Assembly (NCBI RefSeq): GCF_000759025.1
Contig: NZ_JPOS01000090.1
Coordinates: 124,001-188,000 of the forward strand
DNA length: 64,000 bases
Source of the DNA: Phaeodactylibacter xiamenensis
Lineage (GTDB): Bacteria; Bacteroidota; Bacteroidia; Chitinophagales; Saprospiraceae
Direction: 5' to 3'
The translations under genes and the position numbers were made by a program. Shown in pieces: positions 15,907 to 24,785 of this stretch. Below the pieces are notes generated by a model that did not search any database, was not told the origin of the DNA, and saw only the letters and a list, made by a program, of their open reading frames with translations. The number at the start of each line of letters is the position of its first letter. The stretch's first letter is position 1.

Positions 15907-18231
15907 CTACCCCTGCCGGTGTACCACTGCGGCTTCAACCGTACCGTTGGCAGGCAGCTCCCGGCGCTCGCCATAGAGCATAATTTCCAATGGCTTATTG
16001 GTATGATTGATGATTTGCGTTTGCTCTCCGGCTACTTTTACCTCCAGATAGTACCCCCGGAAGCGCACCTTAAAGGCGTAAGATTGCCAGTTTTTGGTAA
16101 TGAACGGGCTGAACTGTACCGTATCATTAAAGACCCGCATACCACCGAAGCCTTTGACGAAGGCCATCCATGTACCTGCCATACTTGTAATGTGGCAGCC
16201 GTCTTCGGTATCGTTGTTGTAATCATCAAGGTCAAGGCGGGCGGTGCGCAGGTACATCTCGTAGGCTTTCTCCTCCCGGCCCAGCAGTGCGCCAAGGATC
16301 ACATGCACGCAGGGGGACAGTGATGACTCATGCACCGTGCGTGGCTCGTAGAAGTCGAAGTTACGGCGGATGGTATCCGTATCGAAGTGGTCTTCGAAGA
16401 AATAAAGCCCCTGCAACACATCGGCCTGCTTAATAAAGACCGAGCGCAGGATACGGTCCCACGACCAGTTTTGGTTAATGGGGCGGTCTTCCGGTTTCAG
16501 GTCATCCACCGTGAGCAGTTCCTTGTCGAGGAAGCCATCATGCTGCACTAAAATGCCCAGTTCATCGTCCTTCGGCAGGTAGATATTACCGGCAATGTCT
16601 TTCCATTTTCCGGTCTCGGTGTTCCGGTAGAATTTGATCTTTTCTTCAATCTCCTGGTAGCGCTCCGGGTGGTTTTGCGCTACGTATTCAATAGCCTCCA
16701 TGGCATACTCCAAACACCACTTGGCGATGTAGTTGGTGTACCAGTTGTTGTTGACGTTGTTCTCATACTCGTTCGGGCCGGTAACGCCGTGCATCATGTA
16801 CTGTCCGTTGCGCTTGGAGAAATGCACCCGCTGTGCCCAAAAGCGTGCAATGCCGATGAGGACTTCCAGCCCATACTCGCTGAGGTACTCCTGCTCGCCG
16901 GTGTAGCGGATGTAGTCGTAAATGGCGTAGGCAATGGCGCCATTCCGGTGAATTTCCTCAAAGGTAATCTCCCATTCGTTGTGGGATTCCTCGCCGTTCA
17001 TCGTCACCATGGGGTAAAGCGCAGCACCGTCGGTGAAGCCGAGTTTTTCGGCGTTTTCGATGGCTTTTTGCAAATGCTTGTACCGGTAGACCAGCAGGTT
17101 GCGAGCCACGGACTGATCAGCGGTAGCCAGGTAGAAGGGGAAGCAGTAGGCTTCGGTATCCCAATACGTGCTGCCCCCGTACTTCTCGCCAGTGAAGCCT
17201 TTCGGGCCGATGTTCAGGCGCTCATCCTCGCCGGTGTAAGTTTGGTACAGCTGGAAAATATTGAACCTGATGCCCTGCTGAGCGGCTACATCGCCTTCGA
17301 TGCGTATATCCGCTTCTTCCCATTTATTGCCCCAGGCAATAGCCTGCTCGCGTAGCAGGGACTGGAAGCCTTCTTTATAAGCTTCCTTCACCGCCGCCTT
17401 GCAGCGGTCCATCAGTTCTTTTTTCTTATAATTGAGAGAGGTGACGTTGGCGGCATACTTGTAAATGACCGTGGTCTCCCCCTCTTTGCAGGCCAGGTCT
17501 ACCGAACAGGCCACATATTTCTCCTTTTCGATGCGGTAGGCGTCGAAGTCCACTTCCTTTCCGCCCTGCTCGATGCTAAACTTCATGCCCGTGCAAGCCT
17601 GAAAAGCGGTTTTCTTCGTTTCAGCCGTCACATAGCCCTGCCGGCGCTTGACTTTCTTGTCGACCTCCACCCAGAATTTCTCATCGTAGTTGGAATCTTC
17701 GTTTTCGACATCAAAATCCACGTAAGGCGTAATGTTGATGGGGCTGGAAAAGTCCAGAGGCGTGATGCGATACTCCAGGGCGGCAATCTCATCGCGAACG
17801 ATACTGCAGAAACGTTTAGCTTCCACCTTCACTCGCCGGCCGCTCTTCATTTTTGCCGTAAAGGTACGCAGCAGAAAGCCCTCCTTCATATTCAGCTCCC
17901 GGCGGAAGTCTTCCACTTTGCATTCTGCGAGGTCAAGGGCTTCCCCGTCAAAGTCGATATTGATGCCCGCCCAGCTGGAAGCGTTGAGTACTTTGGCAAA
18001 GTATTCCGGATAGCCGATCTTCCACCAGCCTACCTTGGTTTTGTCGGGATAGTAAATGCCCGCCAGGTAGTTGCCCGGCAGCGTATCGCCGGAGTACTGC
18101 TCCTCGAAGTTGGCGCGTTGCCCGAAGCGGCCGTTACCGATGCTGAAAATACTTTCGGAAATACGGTTGTATTCCGGGATGAAGCCTTCTTCGATAATGC
18201 TCCACTCGTCGTGTTTCAAATATTCCTTCAT
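15907..18231 (-). CDS. GH65 maltose/kojibiose-type phosphorylase
   Basis: A 774-residue inverting glycoside phosphorylase of normal GH65 length: N-terminal beta-sandwich (about 1-270), (alpha/alpha)6 barrel (about 300-690) and C-terminal beta domain. The general acid is E488 in TGPNEYENN, the position matching the known maltose phosphorylase Glu. The segment GEKYGGSTYWDTEAYCFPF is the typical substrate/phosphate region. It would split maltose with phosphate to glucose and beta-glucose 1-phosphate in the cytoplasm. The beta-phosphoglucomutase that uses this product starts 21 bp upstream on the same strand, which favours maltose or another alpha-diglucoside as substrate. Confidence 0.94.
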   Translation of the reverse strand: MKEYLKHDEWSIIEEGFIPEYNRISESIFSIGNGRFGQRANFEEQYSGDTLPGNYLAGIYYPDKTKVGWWKIGYPEYFAKVLNASSWAGINIDFDGEALDLAECKVEDFRRELNMKEGFLLRTFTAKMKSGRRVKVEAKRFCSIVRDEIAALEYRITPLDFSSPINITPYVDFDVENEDSNYDEKFWVEVDKKVKRRQGYVTAETKKTAFQACTGMKFSIEQGGKEVDFDAYRIEKEKYVACSVDLACKEGETTVIYKYAANVTSLNYKKKELMDRCKAAVKEAYKEGFQSLLREQAIAWGNKWEEADIRIEGDVAAQQGIRFNIFQLYQTYTGEDERLNIGPKGFTGEKYGGSTYWDTEAYCFPFYLATADQSVARNLLVYRYKHLQKAIENAEKLGFTDGAALYPMVTMNGEESHNEWEITFEEIHRNGAIAYAIYDYIRYTGEQEYLSEYGLEVLIGIARFWAQRVHFSKRNGQYMMHGVTGPNEYENNVNNNWYTNYIAKWCLEYAMEAIEYVAQNHPERYQEIEEKIKFYRNTETGKWKDIAGNIYLPKDDELGILVQHDGFLDKELLTVDDLKPEDRPINQNWSWDRILRSVFIKQADVLQGLYFFEDHFDTDTIRRNFDFYEPRTVHESSLSPCVHVILGALLGREEKAYEMYLRTARLDLDDYNNDTEDGCHITSMAGTWMAFVKGFGGMRVFNDTVQFSPFITKNWQSYAFKVRFRGYYLEVKVAGEQTQIINHTNKPLEIMLYGERRELPANGTVEAAVVHRQG

Positions 18232-18251
18232 ATTGGTTTAGGCTTTTCGTG

Positions 18252-18914
18252 TTATTGAATGGCTGCTGCGGGCAGGGCCTGCAGGATATCGTTAGGGGTG
18301 AGGTTTGTAAAATCAGGTACCACATGATGGGCGTGCTTCAGGTTGTCGCCACCTACGCCGACGGCATAGAAACCGCCGGAAAGCGCAGCGTCCACGCCTT
18401 TTTCGGCATCTTCAAAAACCACGCATTCGTTGGGTTTCAGCCCCATGGCCTCCGCGCCCATCTCAAAAACCTGTGGGTCAGGTTTGCTGCGGGTGAGTTT
18501 GTTGCCATCGATGATGACTTCGAAGCGGTCTTTCAATCCGATTTGCTCAAGGATAGTAGTGGCGTTCTTGCTGCTTGAGCCTACCGCCAGTTTCAGCCCT
18601 TGTGCCTCAGCAGCGTCCAGGAAGGGCAGGATGCCTTCCAGTATTTCGGAATCGTCCATCTTCAGAATGTACTCCCGGTACCACTCGTTCTTTTGGGTAG
18701 CCAGCTCCTGCTTTTCGGCCACTGTTTTTTCCACGCCGCCCCATTCCAGGATAAGATCGAGAGATTCCATACGACTGACCCCTTTGAGCTTCTCGTTTTC
18801 TTCTTCGGTGAAATCCGATCCCACCGCATTTGCCATTCGCCTCCAGGCGATAAAGTGATATTTGGCGGTGTCTACAATCACACCGTCCAAATCAAAAATA
18901 AAAGCTTTGATCAT
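18252..18914 (-). CDS. pgmB: Beta-phosphoglucomutase
   Basis: A 220-residue HAD-superfamily enzyme converting beta-glucose 1-phosphate to glucose 6-phosphate. Nucleophile D8 and acid/base D10 in FIFDLDGVIVDT; VGSSSKN holds the motif II Ser; SKPDPQVF the motif III Lys; VVFEDAEKGVDAA the Mg site. First gene of the leftward maltose unit (pgmB, GH65, lipoprotein, GH13). 165 bp of non-coding DNA precede it. Confidence 0.94.
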   Translation of the reverse strand: MIKAFIFDLDGVIVDTAKYHFIAWRRMANAVGSDFTEEENEKLKGVSRMESLDLILEWGGVEKTVAEKQELATQKNEWYREYILKMDDSEILEGILPFLDAAEAQGLKLAVGSSSKNATTILEQIGLKDRFEVIIDGNKLTRSKPDPQVFEMGAEAMGLKPNECVVFEDAEKGVDAALSGGFYAVGVGGDNLKHAHHVVPDFTNLTPNDILQALPAAAIQ

Positions 18915-19079
18915 GCTTAACTATTCGTATTTGCGCCCTAAGATAAGGGATTTTTTGAGGGCGGGAAAGGATAGTGTTTTAATTACACTTAGAAAACAAA
19001 TAATGTAAAACTAGCAGAATTTCCCGAACGACTTAATTGTGACGCGTTACTCATTTCGGTATCATCTTAAGTGTACCTG

Positions 19080-19415
19080 TCAAACAATTTCAAGAATACC
19101 GTGCTGCTCACTCTCGCTTAATGCCAATATTTGCTGTCGATTACGAATAATCAATTCCTGAATATGACTAGTAGATTGGTTACCAATCCTAAGTAAAACG
19201 ATTTTCGGCGGAAATCCTTTTTGGGCTAAAAAGTGATAAAAATCGTCGTCATTTGTCACAATAATAGCATCATTAGCTTTCGCCCAATTCCATATTTCGA
19301 TATCACTAGCTGGTATAGGAAGCCCGCACTTTTCTACATGATGGATTTGTTCGAAGTGAGGCGTAAGCAACCTTATTAGTCGCCAGGAAATATTGGCATC
19401 TAACAATAAATTCAT
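19080..19415 (-). CDS. DUF5615 PIN-like toxin (VapC45-type)
   Basis: A 111-residue PIN-fold protein: MNLLLDANISWRLI carries the first acidic residue, DAIIVTNDDDFYHFL the later Asp cluster, and PPKIVLLRIGNQS is the characteristic DUF5615/Mut7-C-like strand. It is probably a ribonuclease toxin. It starts one base after the stop of the DUF433 gene (TGA, A, ATG), the normal arrangement for this toxin-antitoxin pair. Confidence 0.88.
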   Translation of the reverse strand: MNLLLDANISWRLIRLLTPHFEQIHHVEKCGLPIPASDIEIWNWAKANDAIIVTNDDDFYHFLAQKGFPPKIVLLRIGNQSTSHIQELIIRNRQQILALSESEQHGILEIV

Positions 19416-19416
19416 T

Positions 19417-19644
19417 TCAGGCAGCTATGATCTGAGAAACCTGCTCTCTATAAGCTGCAAAGGATAATGCAGCCAAAATATGCTCCTGACGGAGAGAAGG
19501 AAAGTCATTCAAAATATCCTCATAACTCATACCTGATGCCAGCCATTGCAAAATATCTCCAACAGCAATTCTAGTCCCTTTAATGCAAGGCTTGCCAAAG
19601 CGGATATTAGGATTGATACTTATGTATTGTTGAAGGTTTTCCAT
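19417..19644 (-). CDS. DUF433 antitoxin (VapB45-type)
   Basis: A 75-residue DUF433 protein: ISINPNIRFGKPCIKGTRIA and VGDILQWLASGMSYEDILND form the winged/helix-turn-helix DNA-binding part, and LAALSFAAYREQ the C-terminal helix. Expected to bind and neutralise the DUF5615 protein encoded immediately downstream and to repress the pair. A broken copy of the same family is at 10106-10342. The 256 bp between this gene and kbl are AT-rich and hold no recognisable feature. Confidence 0.9.
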   Translation of the reverse strand: MENLQQYISINPNIRFGKPCIKGTRIAVGDILQWLASGMSYEDILNDFPSLRQEHILAALSFAAYREQVSQIIAA

Positions 19645-19900
19645 TTTTATATTTACTATTCACTTGATTGAAACTATAATAGAGTCAAGATAATTCATTC
19701 CAGACTAAAAACAAAGTCTCAACAGTTGCCTGTTTTTGGATTATACTGACTTCAGGATGTTTTCAACTTAAAGACATCTTTGAAAAAGAAACAGCCAAGG
19801 CTGAGGTTGAGCTTTAAGCATGGAAGCGCAAATGTAAAAGCTTCGAAAAACCTACTAAAAGCCCAACATCAACCCTGACATGTCTGATAGACTTGAGTGC

Positions 19901-21088
19901 TTAAATCACCCCCAGCTCCTTCCCCACCTTCGTGAACGCAGCAATCGCCTTGTCCAGGTGCACCCGGTCATGAGCAGCCGACAGTTGCGTCCGGATACGG
20001 GCTTTGCCTTTAGGTACTACCGGATAGAAGAAGCCGATCACGTAGATACCTTCATCGAGCAGGCGGTTGGCGAAGTCCTGCGACAGCTTGGCATCGTACA
20101 GCATAATGGGCACGATAGGCGCCTCCCCGGGCAGAATATCGAAACCGGCGGCAGTCATTTCTTTACGGAAGTAGGTGGTATTGTCCTCCAGCTTGTCGCG
20201 CAGCTCGGTAGACTTGCTCAGGATGTCAAACACCTCAATGGAAGCGCCTACAATTGCCGGTGCCAGGGTATTGGAAAACAGGTACGGGCGGGAACGCTGC
20301 CGCAGCATGTCCACAATTTCTTTCTTTGCGGCTGTGAAGCCACCGGAAGCACCACCCAGCGCCTTACCAAGCGTACCGGTGATGATGTCCACCCGGCCCA
20401 TAACATTATGGAATTCATGAGTACCCCGGCCAGTCTTGCCGATAAAGCCGGTGGCGTGGCAGTCATCGACCATTACCATGGCGTCATACTTGTCTGCCAG
20501 GTCGCAAATTTCATTCAGTTTAGCAATATCCCCATCCATAGAAAACACCCCATCTGTAGCGATCAGGCGGCGGCGGGATGACTGGGCCTCCTTGAGTTTT
20601 TCCTCCAGGTCAGCCATATCGCTGTGCTTGTAGCGGTAACGGGATGCTTTGCACAGGCGGATCCCATCAATAATGGAAGCATGGTTGAGCTCATCCGAGA
20701 TGATGGCGTCCTCTTTAGTGAGCAGGGGCTCAAATAACCCGCCATTAGCATCAAAAGCCGCTGCGTAGAGGATGGTGTCTTCCATGCCCAGGAAGTCGGC
20801 GATTTTATGCTCCAGTTCTTTATGAATGTCCTGCGTACCACAAATAAACCGCACGCTCGACATCCCGAAACCATGGGTATCGATAGCATCCTTGGCGGCT
20901 TTGAGGATATCCGGATGGGACGATAGCCCGAGGTAGTTATTGGCACAGAAGTTCAGGACTTCGCCGGTGCTCTGTGTCTTGATAGCCGCCGATTGCGGAG
21001 TCGTGATGATCCGCTCTTCCTTGTACAGGCCGGCTTCTTTGATTTCACTAAGTTCCTGCTCCAGGGCAGGCTCTACATTCTTATACAT
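19901..21088 (-). CDS. kbl: Glycine C-acetyltransferase (2-amino-3-ketobutyrate CoA ligase)
   Basis: A 395-residue PLP enzyme of the alpha-oxoamine synthase family. The PLP lysine is K242 in [35 protein letters not shown] and VDDCHATGF are typical. It cleaves 2-amino-3-ketobutyrate with CoA to glycine and acetyl-CoA, the second step of threonine degradation. The SDR-type threonine dehydrogenase for the first step lies 33 bp upstream on the same strand. Confidence 0.95.
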   Translation of the reverse strand: MYKNVEPALEQELSEIKEAGLYKEERIITTPQSAAIKTQSTGEVLNFCANNYLGLSSHPDILKAAKDAIDTHGFGMSSVRFICGTQDIHKELEHKIADFLGMEDTILYAAAFDANGGLFEPLLTKEDAIISDELNHASIIDGIRLCKASRYRYKHSDMADLEEKLKEAQSSRRRLIATDGVFSMDGDIAKLNEICDLADKYDAMVMVDDCHATGFIGKTGRGTHEFHNVMGRVDIITGTLGKALGGASGGFTAAKKEIVDMLRQRSRPYLFSNTLAPAIVGASIEVFDILSKSTELRDKLEDNTTYFRKEMTAAGFDILPGEAPIVPIMLYDAKLSQDFANRLLDEGIYVIGFFYPVVPKGKARIRTQLSAAHDRVHLDKAIAAFTKVGKELGVI

Positions 21089-21121
21089 AAGTTGAAGTTG
21101 AGTGCTTTAGAAATTGAATAT

Positions 21122-22072
21122 TTATAATGCCGCGGACGCCATTTCCCGCAAATTAGCGAGCATATCCCTGGTCATATCCGGGAGGTTATAGGCAGGCTTC
21201 CAGCCCCAATCAGCCCGGGCCTCTGCGTCATCAATATTTTCCGGCCAGCTTTCAGCAATCTTTTGCCGGAAATCGGGCTCGTAGGCGACTTCAAAACCGG
21301 GTACTTCTGCCTGTATGGCAGCAGTAATTTCAGCGGGTGTGAAGTTCATGCCAGAGATGTTGTAGGAGGTCCTGATTTTAATCTGTTCTGCTGGCGCATC
21401 CATGATTTCAATGGTCGCCCGCACCGCATCGTCCATGTACATCATGGGCAGGCGGGCGTGATCAGCCAGGAAACAGGTATAGCGCTCCCCGCGTACCGCA
21501 TGGTGGAAGATATCCACTGCATAGTCCGTCGTGCCGCCCCCCGGCATCGACTGATAGCCTACGATGCCCGGATAACGCACCGATCGCACGTCGACGCCAA
21601 ACTTTTGGTAAAAATAATTGCTCCAGTGCTCGCCGGCTACCTTACTGATACCATAGACGGTCTGGGGCTGCAGTACCGCATGTTGGGGGGTGTCAATTTT
21701 GGGCGTTTCCCCACCGTACACTGCAATAGAGCTGGGGTTGAAGACTTTACAGCCAAATTTTTTAGCCGCTTCCAGGACATTGAACAGGCCCGACATATTG
21801 ACCTCCCAGGCCCACTGTGGATTCAGCTCGCCTTTGGCCGATAGAATAGCAGCGAGATGATAAATCTGGGTGACGCCCCTGCTCCCGACAAGCTCGAACA
21901 TCGCATTGCGGTCGAGCACATCAAGGGTTTCAAAAGGGAAATCGTAAGCAGCCGGCTCGCGGATGTCTGTAGACAGGACATTAGCGGTGCCAAACCGTTC
22001 ACGAAGGGCTTGCCCGAGCACGGTACCGATCTGGCCGTTCGCGCCCGTAATGAGGATGGTTTCGGTTTTCAT
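21122..22072 (-). CDS. SDR-type L-threonine 3-dehydrogenase (NAD-dependent epimerase family)
   Basis: A 316-residue extended SDR: glycine motif ILITGANGQIGTVLG at the start, catalytic Ser/Tyr/Lys in PSSIAVYGG and TVYGISKVAGEHW, and RSVRYPGIVGYQSMPGGGTTDYA typical of bacterial SDR threonine dehydrogenases rather than sugar epimerases. It oxidises threonine to 2-amino-3-ketobutyrate. Directly upstream of kbl, which supports the assignment. Confidence 0.92.
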   Translation of the reverse strand: MKTETILITGANGQIGTVLGQALRERFGTANVLSTDIREPAAYDFPFETLDVLDRNAMFELVGSRGVTQIYHLAAILSAKGELNPQWAWEVNMSGLFNVLEAAKKFGCKVFNPSSIAVYGGETPKIDTPQHAVLQPQTVYGISKVAGEHWSNYFYQKFGVDVRSVRYPGIVGYQSMPGGGTTDYAVDIFHHAVRGERYTCFLADHARLPMMYMDDAVRATIEIMDAPAEQIKIRTSYNISGMNFTPAEITAAIQAEVPGFEVAYEPDFRQKIAESWPENIDDAEARADWGWKPAYNLPDMTRDMLANLREMASAAL

Positions 22073-22170
22073 ATAATTTGGTCAGTGCTATAAAATACTT
22101 CGGCTTTTCATGGTTAGATGAACCGCCTACAGCTTAATAACGCAGTAAAACAGCTGCGGTTTTGGTTATC

Positions 22171-22623
22171 TTAGCCCGGGTCCGGAACAGCGTCCAGAAA
22201 CCGGTAGCTCTTCGCTTCGTAGTCCATCCAGCAGCAGTAGTTTTCCCGACCGTTAGTGACCATAAGGTAGGGCACCTGCAGGCTGGAATTGTACCAGGAG
22301 ACCTGCTCAAATACCGCCTGACTAATCTTTACCTGCGGTGCCTTGCACTCAATAAGCAGGTAGGGCTTTACCTCTTTATCATAAACCAGCAGATCGAACC
22401 GCCGGTCCAGGGTATTGACCTTCAGCCCCCGCTCCATGGAAATGCGGTTGCTGTTGTATCCCCGCTCTTGCAAAAGGTACTCCAGTATCAGCTGCCGTAC
22501 CATCTCCTCAGGCTGCAGTACCAGCCACTTTTTTCGTATGCGGTCAAAGATAAGCCGTTTATCGGCCTGGCGCTTCACCCGAAGCTGATCTTTGTAACGG
22601 AGCAAGTCAATATTTATCTCCAT
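22171..22623 (-). CDS. Orphan HsdR N-terminal-like nuclease domain protein
   Basis: A 150-residue protein consisting only of the type I restriction HsdR N-terminal-like domain (HSDR_N_2-type). The PD-(D/E)XK pattern is RFDLLVYDKEVKPYLLIECKAP (Asp, then Glu-x-Lys). No helicase domain, no partner hsdM/hsdS nearby. Such stand-alone proteins are common in Bacteroidota with unknown role. It starts 9 bp after the DUF1028 gene and is likely co-transcribed with it. Unrelated in position to the full hsd locus at 49-55 kb. Confidence 0.85.
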   Translation of the reverse strand: MEINIDLLRYKDQLRVKRQADKRLIFDRIRKKWLVLQPEEMVRQLILEYLLQERGYNSNRISMERGLKVNTLDRRFDLLVYDKEVKPYLLIECKAPQVKISQAVFEQVSWYNSSLQVPYLMVTNGRENYCCWMDYEAKSYRFLDAVPDPG

Positions 22624-22632
22624 GCAGCCCGG

Positions 22633-23652
22633 TTATCGTACGATTACTTTTTCCTGTCGCAGCACCTGTCCCTGTGGGCCCTGAAGACAAATCCAGTATA
22701 TACCGGCTTGTTTAGGCAAGGTTACCATACTGCGGCCGGCTCGTAACAGTTGCTGCCCCAACTGCTGCCCGCTGGCATTGTACCAGCTGACAGAGAGTTC
22801 CTCCTGTTGCTCAAGGCCTGCAACAGAGACCTCTACGGCCGATTGAGTTGGATTGGGGAAAACGCTGAAGCCGTAGATACCTTCCGCTTCCTCATAAGAG
22901 GTCAGCAGCCAGGCATCAAACAACGCCTGCAGGGAATCGATGGGCTCCACGCCAGCGGGCGCTTCAGCTACATTGAGCTCCAGCCAGGGATTATCCAGGT
23001 CATCATCGGGCTTAAACACCCGCAAAAAGGCAGAAGTCGAAGACGTCCCGGCATCCAGGCAACGGGCATCTGCTCCGGGGATATTGGCGCCCTGCATGGC
23101 AGCCATAAGGCGTTCCGCAAGGGTGCCTTCTGTATTTAGGAAACCTGCTTCCATGCCCTCCAGTACTTCCGGGCCTAGCAGGATATTGCCCTGTATCGCA
23201 TAGTTGGCTCCGAGGAGGTGCCCCTTCCAGTCATCAGCATTCTGACCGGTGAAAGCTGCTACTTCCGGTTCACCAAGAGCATTCAGGGCTGCTACCCCGT
23301 ACTGCCGGTACTCCGGGTTGAAATTCTGCGAAAAGCAGGCATCATTTGCGACCAGCCAGTCGATGACTTCCTGCGGCGTATTGCCTTCGGACAAGCGAGC
23401 CACTCCGTTATCCAAATTGATGTGGGGATTAACACAAATATAAGCCTGTGCATTAATCCCGCCCCGCCCCGGAATAATCCCGCTCAGCAAAATCACCCCG
23501 CCCAGGCTGCCAATGCCTTCCACGCAAGTGGCACCGGCACTGCCTACCTCACCCGTAGCCGGATCAACGGCCACAATCGAGAAAGTATCCTGTGACCAGG
23601 TGCTTTGCGCGGCCAACAAAAACAGCAACCCTGTCCAAATTACAGATTTCAT
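22633..23652 (-). CDS. DUF1028 protein with T9SS sorting domain
   Basis: A 339-residue exported protein: signal peptide (cleavage about STWSQ), DUF1028 Ntn-hydrolase-like domain (FSIVAVDPATGEVGSAGAT, VILLSGIIPGRGGINAQAY) to about residue 230, then a C-terminal T9SS type A sorting domain (YGFSVFPNPTQSAVEVSVAG to the end, LLRAGRSMVTL). It should be carried across the outer membrane and anchored or released. Catalytic role of DUF1028 is unproven. One base separates it from the upstream Omp28-like gene. Confidence 0.88.
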   Translation of the reverse strand: MKSVIWTGLLFLLAAQSTWSQDTFSIVAVDPATGEVGSAGATCVEGIGSLGGVILLSGIIPGRGGINAQAYICVNPHINLDNGVARLSEGNTPQEVIDWLVANDACFSQNFNPEYRQYGVAALNALGEPEVAAFTGQNADDWKGHLLGANYAIQGNILLGPEVLEGMEAGFLNTEGTLAERLMAAMQGANIPGADARCLDAGTSSTSAFLRVFKPDDDLDNPWLELNVAEAPAGVEPIDSLQALFDAWLLTSYEEAEGIYGFSVFPNPTQSAVEVSVAGLEQQEELSVSWYNASGQQLGQQLLRAGRSMVTLPKQAGIYWICLQGPQGQVLRQEKVIVR

Positions 23653-23653
23653 A

Positions 23654-24727
23654 CTATTGGATGATCAGTTTACGGCTTATGGTTTCCAATCCATCGGTTA
23701 GCTGAAGCCAGTAAGCACCAGCAGCTAACTGCAAACGGGGCAGCGCGAAGGTATGTTCCCCAGCTGACAGTGCCCCGCTGAATATATTGCGCACTCGCTG
23801 CCCATTGCTGTTCATGAGCACCACCTGAGCACCAGGGAGCGGCTGTTGGAGCTCAAGGGATACCGTCATATCCGATACAGCCGGCGTAGGGAATACCTCA
23901 AGGCTGGCCCGGGATTCAAAATCAGGGGCCGCCGTCAGCATAGACTCCCGCACCTGATTGGTATTGAGCACCTCAAATCCTCCGGCATTGCCACGCCAAA
24001 GTACAGCGGCCACGATAAGGCTGTTGTTGCCCAGGTTATCCGTATTGATCTCCTGTGCCTGCAGGTCAGAGATGGCTATGCTGTAGCGCCTGTCAACCTC
24101 ATCGCCGGCATTGGCGCCACCATCAGCAATGGTTTCCCCAAAGGCCGTGCCCGTCATGGAATGGCGTAGGATGTTCTTGTGCTCTGCCATAGCGCCCTGA
24201 CCGGATTGCATTGCGATGACCGTAGGCTCAATGAGATATACAGCCAGGTTAACCGACTCCCCGTCAATGCCTTCGAAGAAATGCGTTTTGGTCCGTACGA
24301 TAAGGCTGTCCTCCGTGGCTTGCGCCAACAAACCGGTTTGGGCTACAGGCGGCATTTCATTGAAATCGTCGACTGCAGCGGCGGCGTCCTGACGGACCGT
24401 CGCAATATTGGTACTCGTAACGCCGAGGTTTTCGGTATTCAGGAAGAAAACCGGCTGCCCGAAGCCACCGAGTGCGGTGGTGAGTTCATTGGAGACACTG
24501 TTGGTCAGGATGCTGCTGCCAAAGTGGGCGGCAACCACCAGCGCCTCTGACTGATTGTCCGCCAGCAGGTCACGGAACAGTTCCCAGCCGTAGCCACCGC
24601 ATTTGGGGCACCAGGTGGCCGTACGCTTGGTGATGAGCGGGTGATGGGTCTGAGGGACTTCAATCTCCTGTGCCAGCAGCGGCAGGGTCAAAACAAACAG
24701 GCAAAAAAGTAAAAAGGCTCGTTTCAT
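23654..24727 (-). CDS. Omp28-related secreted protein with T9SS sorting domain
   Basis: About 357 residues from the ATG at 24727 (MKRAFLLFCLFVLTLPLLAQ, signal peptide); the open frame to 24835 is rejected because it buries the signal peptide and runs into the MATE gene. TATWCPKCGGYGWE is a thioredoxin-like CxxC motif typical of Omp28-related outer-membrane proteins, followed by the beta-sandwich. The C-terminal region LEVFPTPAVSDMTVSLELQ is a T9SS sorting domain. Co-transcribed with the DUF1028 gene. Confidence 0.85.
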   Translation of the reverse strand: MKRAFLLFCLFVLTLPLLAQEIEVPQTHHPLITKRTATWCPKCGGYGWELFRDLLADNQSEALVVAAHFGSSILTNSVSNELTTALGGFGQPVFFLNTENLGVTSTNIATVRQDAAAAVDDFNEMPPVAQTGLLAQATEDSLIVRTKTHFFEGIDGESVNLAVYLIEPTVIAMQSGQGAMAEHKNILRHSMTGTAFGETIADGGANAGDEVDRRYSIAISDLQAQEINTDNLGNNSLIVAAVLWRGNAGGFEVLNTNQVRESMLTAAPDFESRASLEVFPTPAVSDMTVSLELQQPLPGAQVVLMNSNGQRVRNIFSGALSAGEHTFALPRLQLAAGAYWLQLTDGLETISRKLIIQ

Positions 24728-24785
24728 AGCAGTCTGTATTTTGAGGTAAAAGTACGGGGAATTCCGGCAATAAAAAACCATGGGG

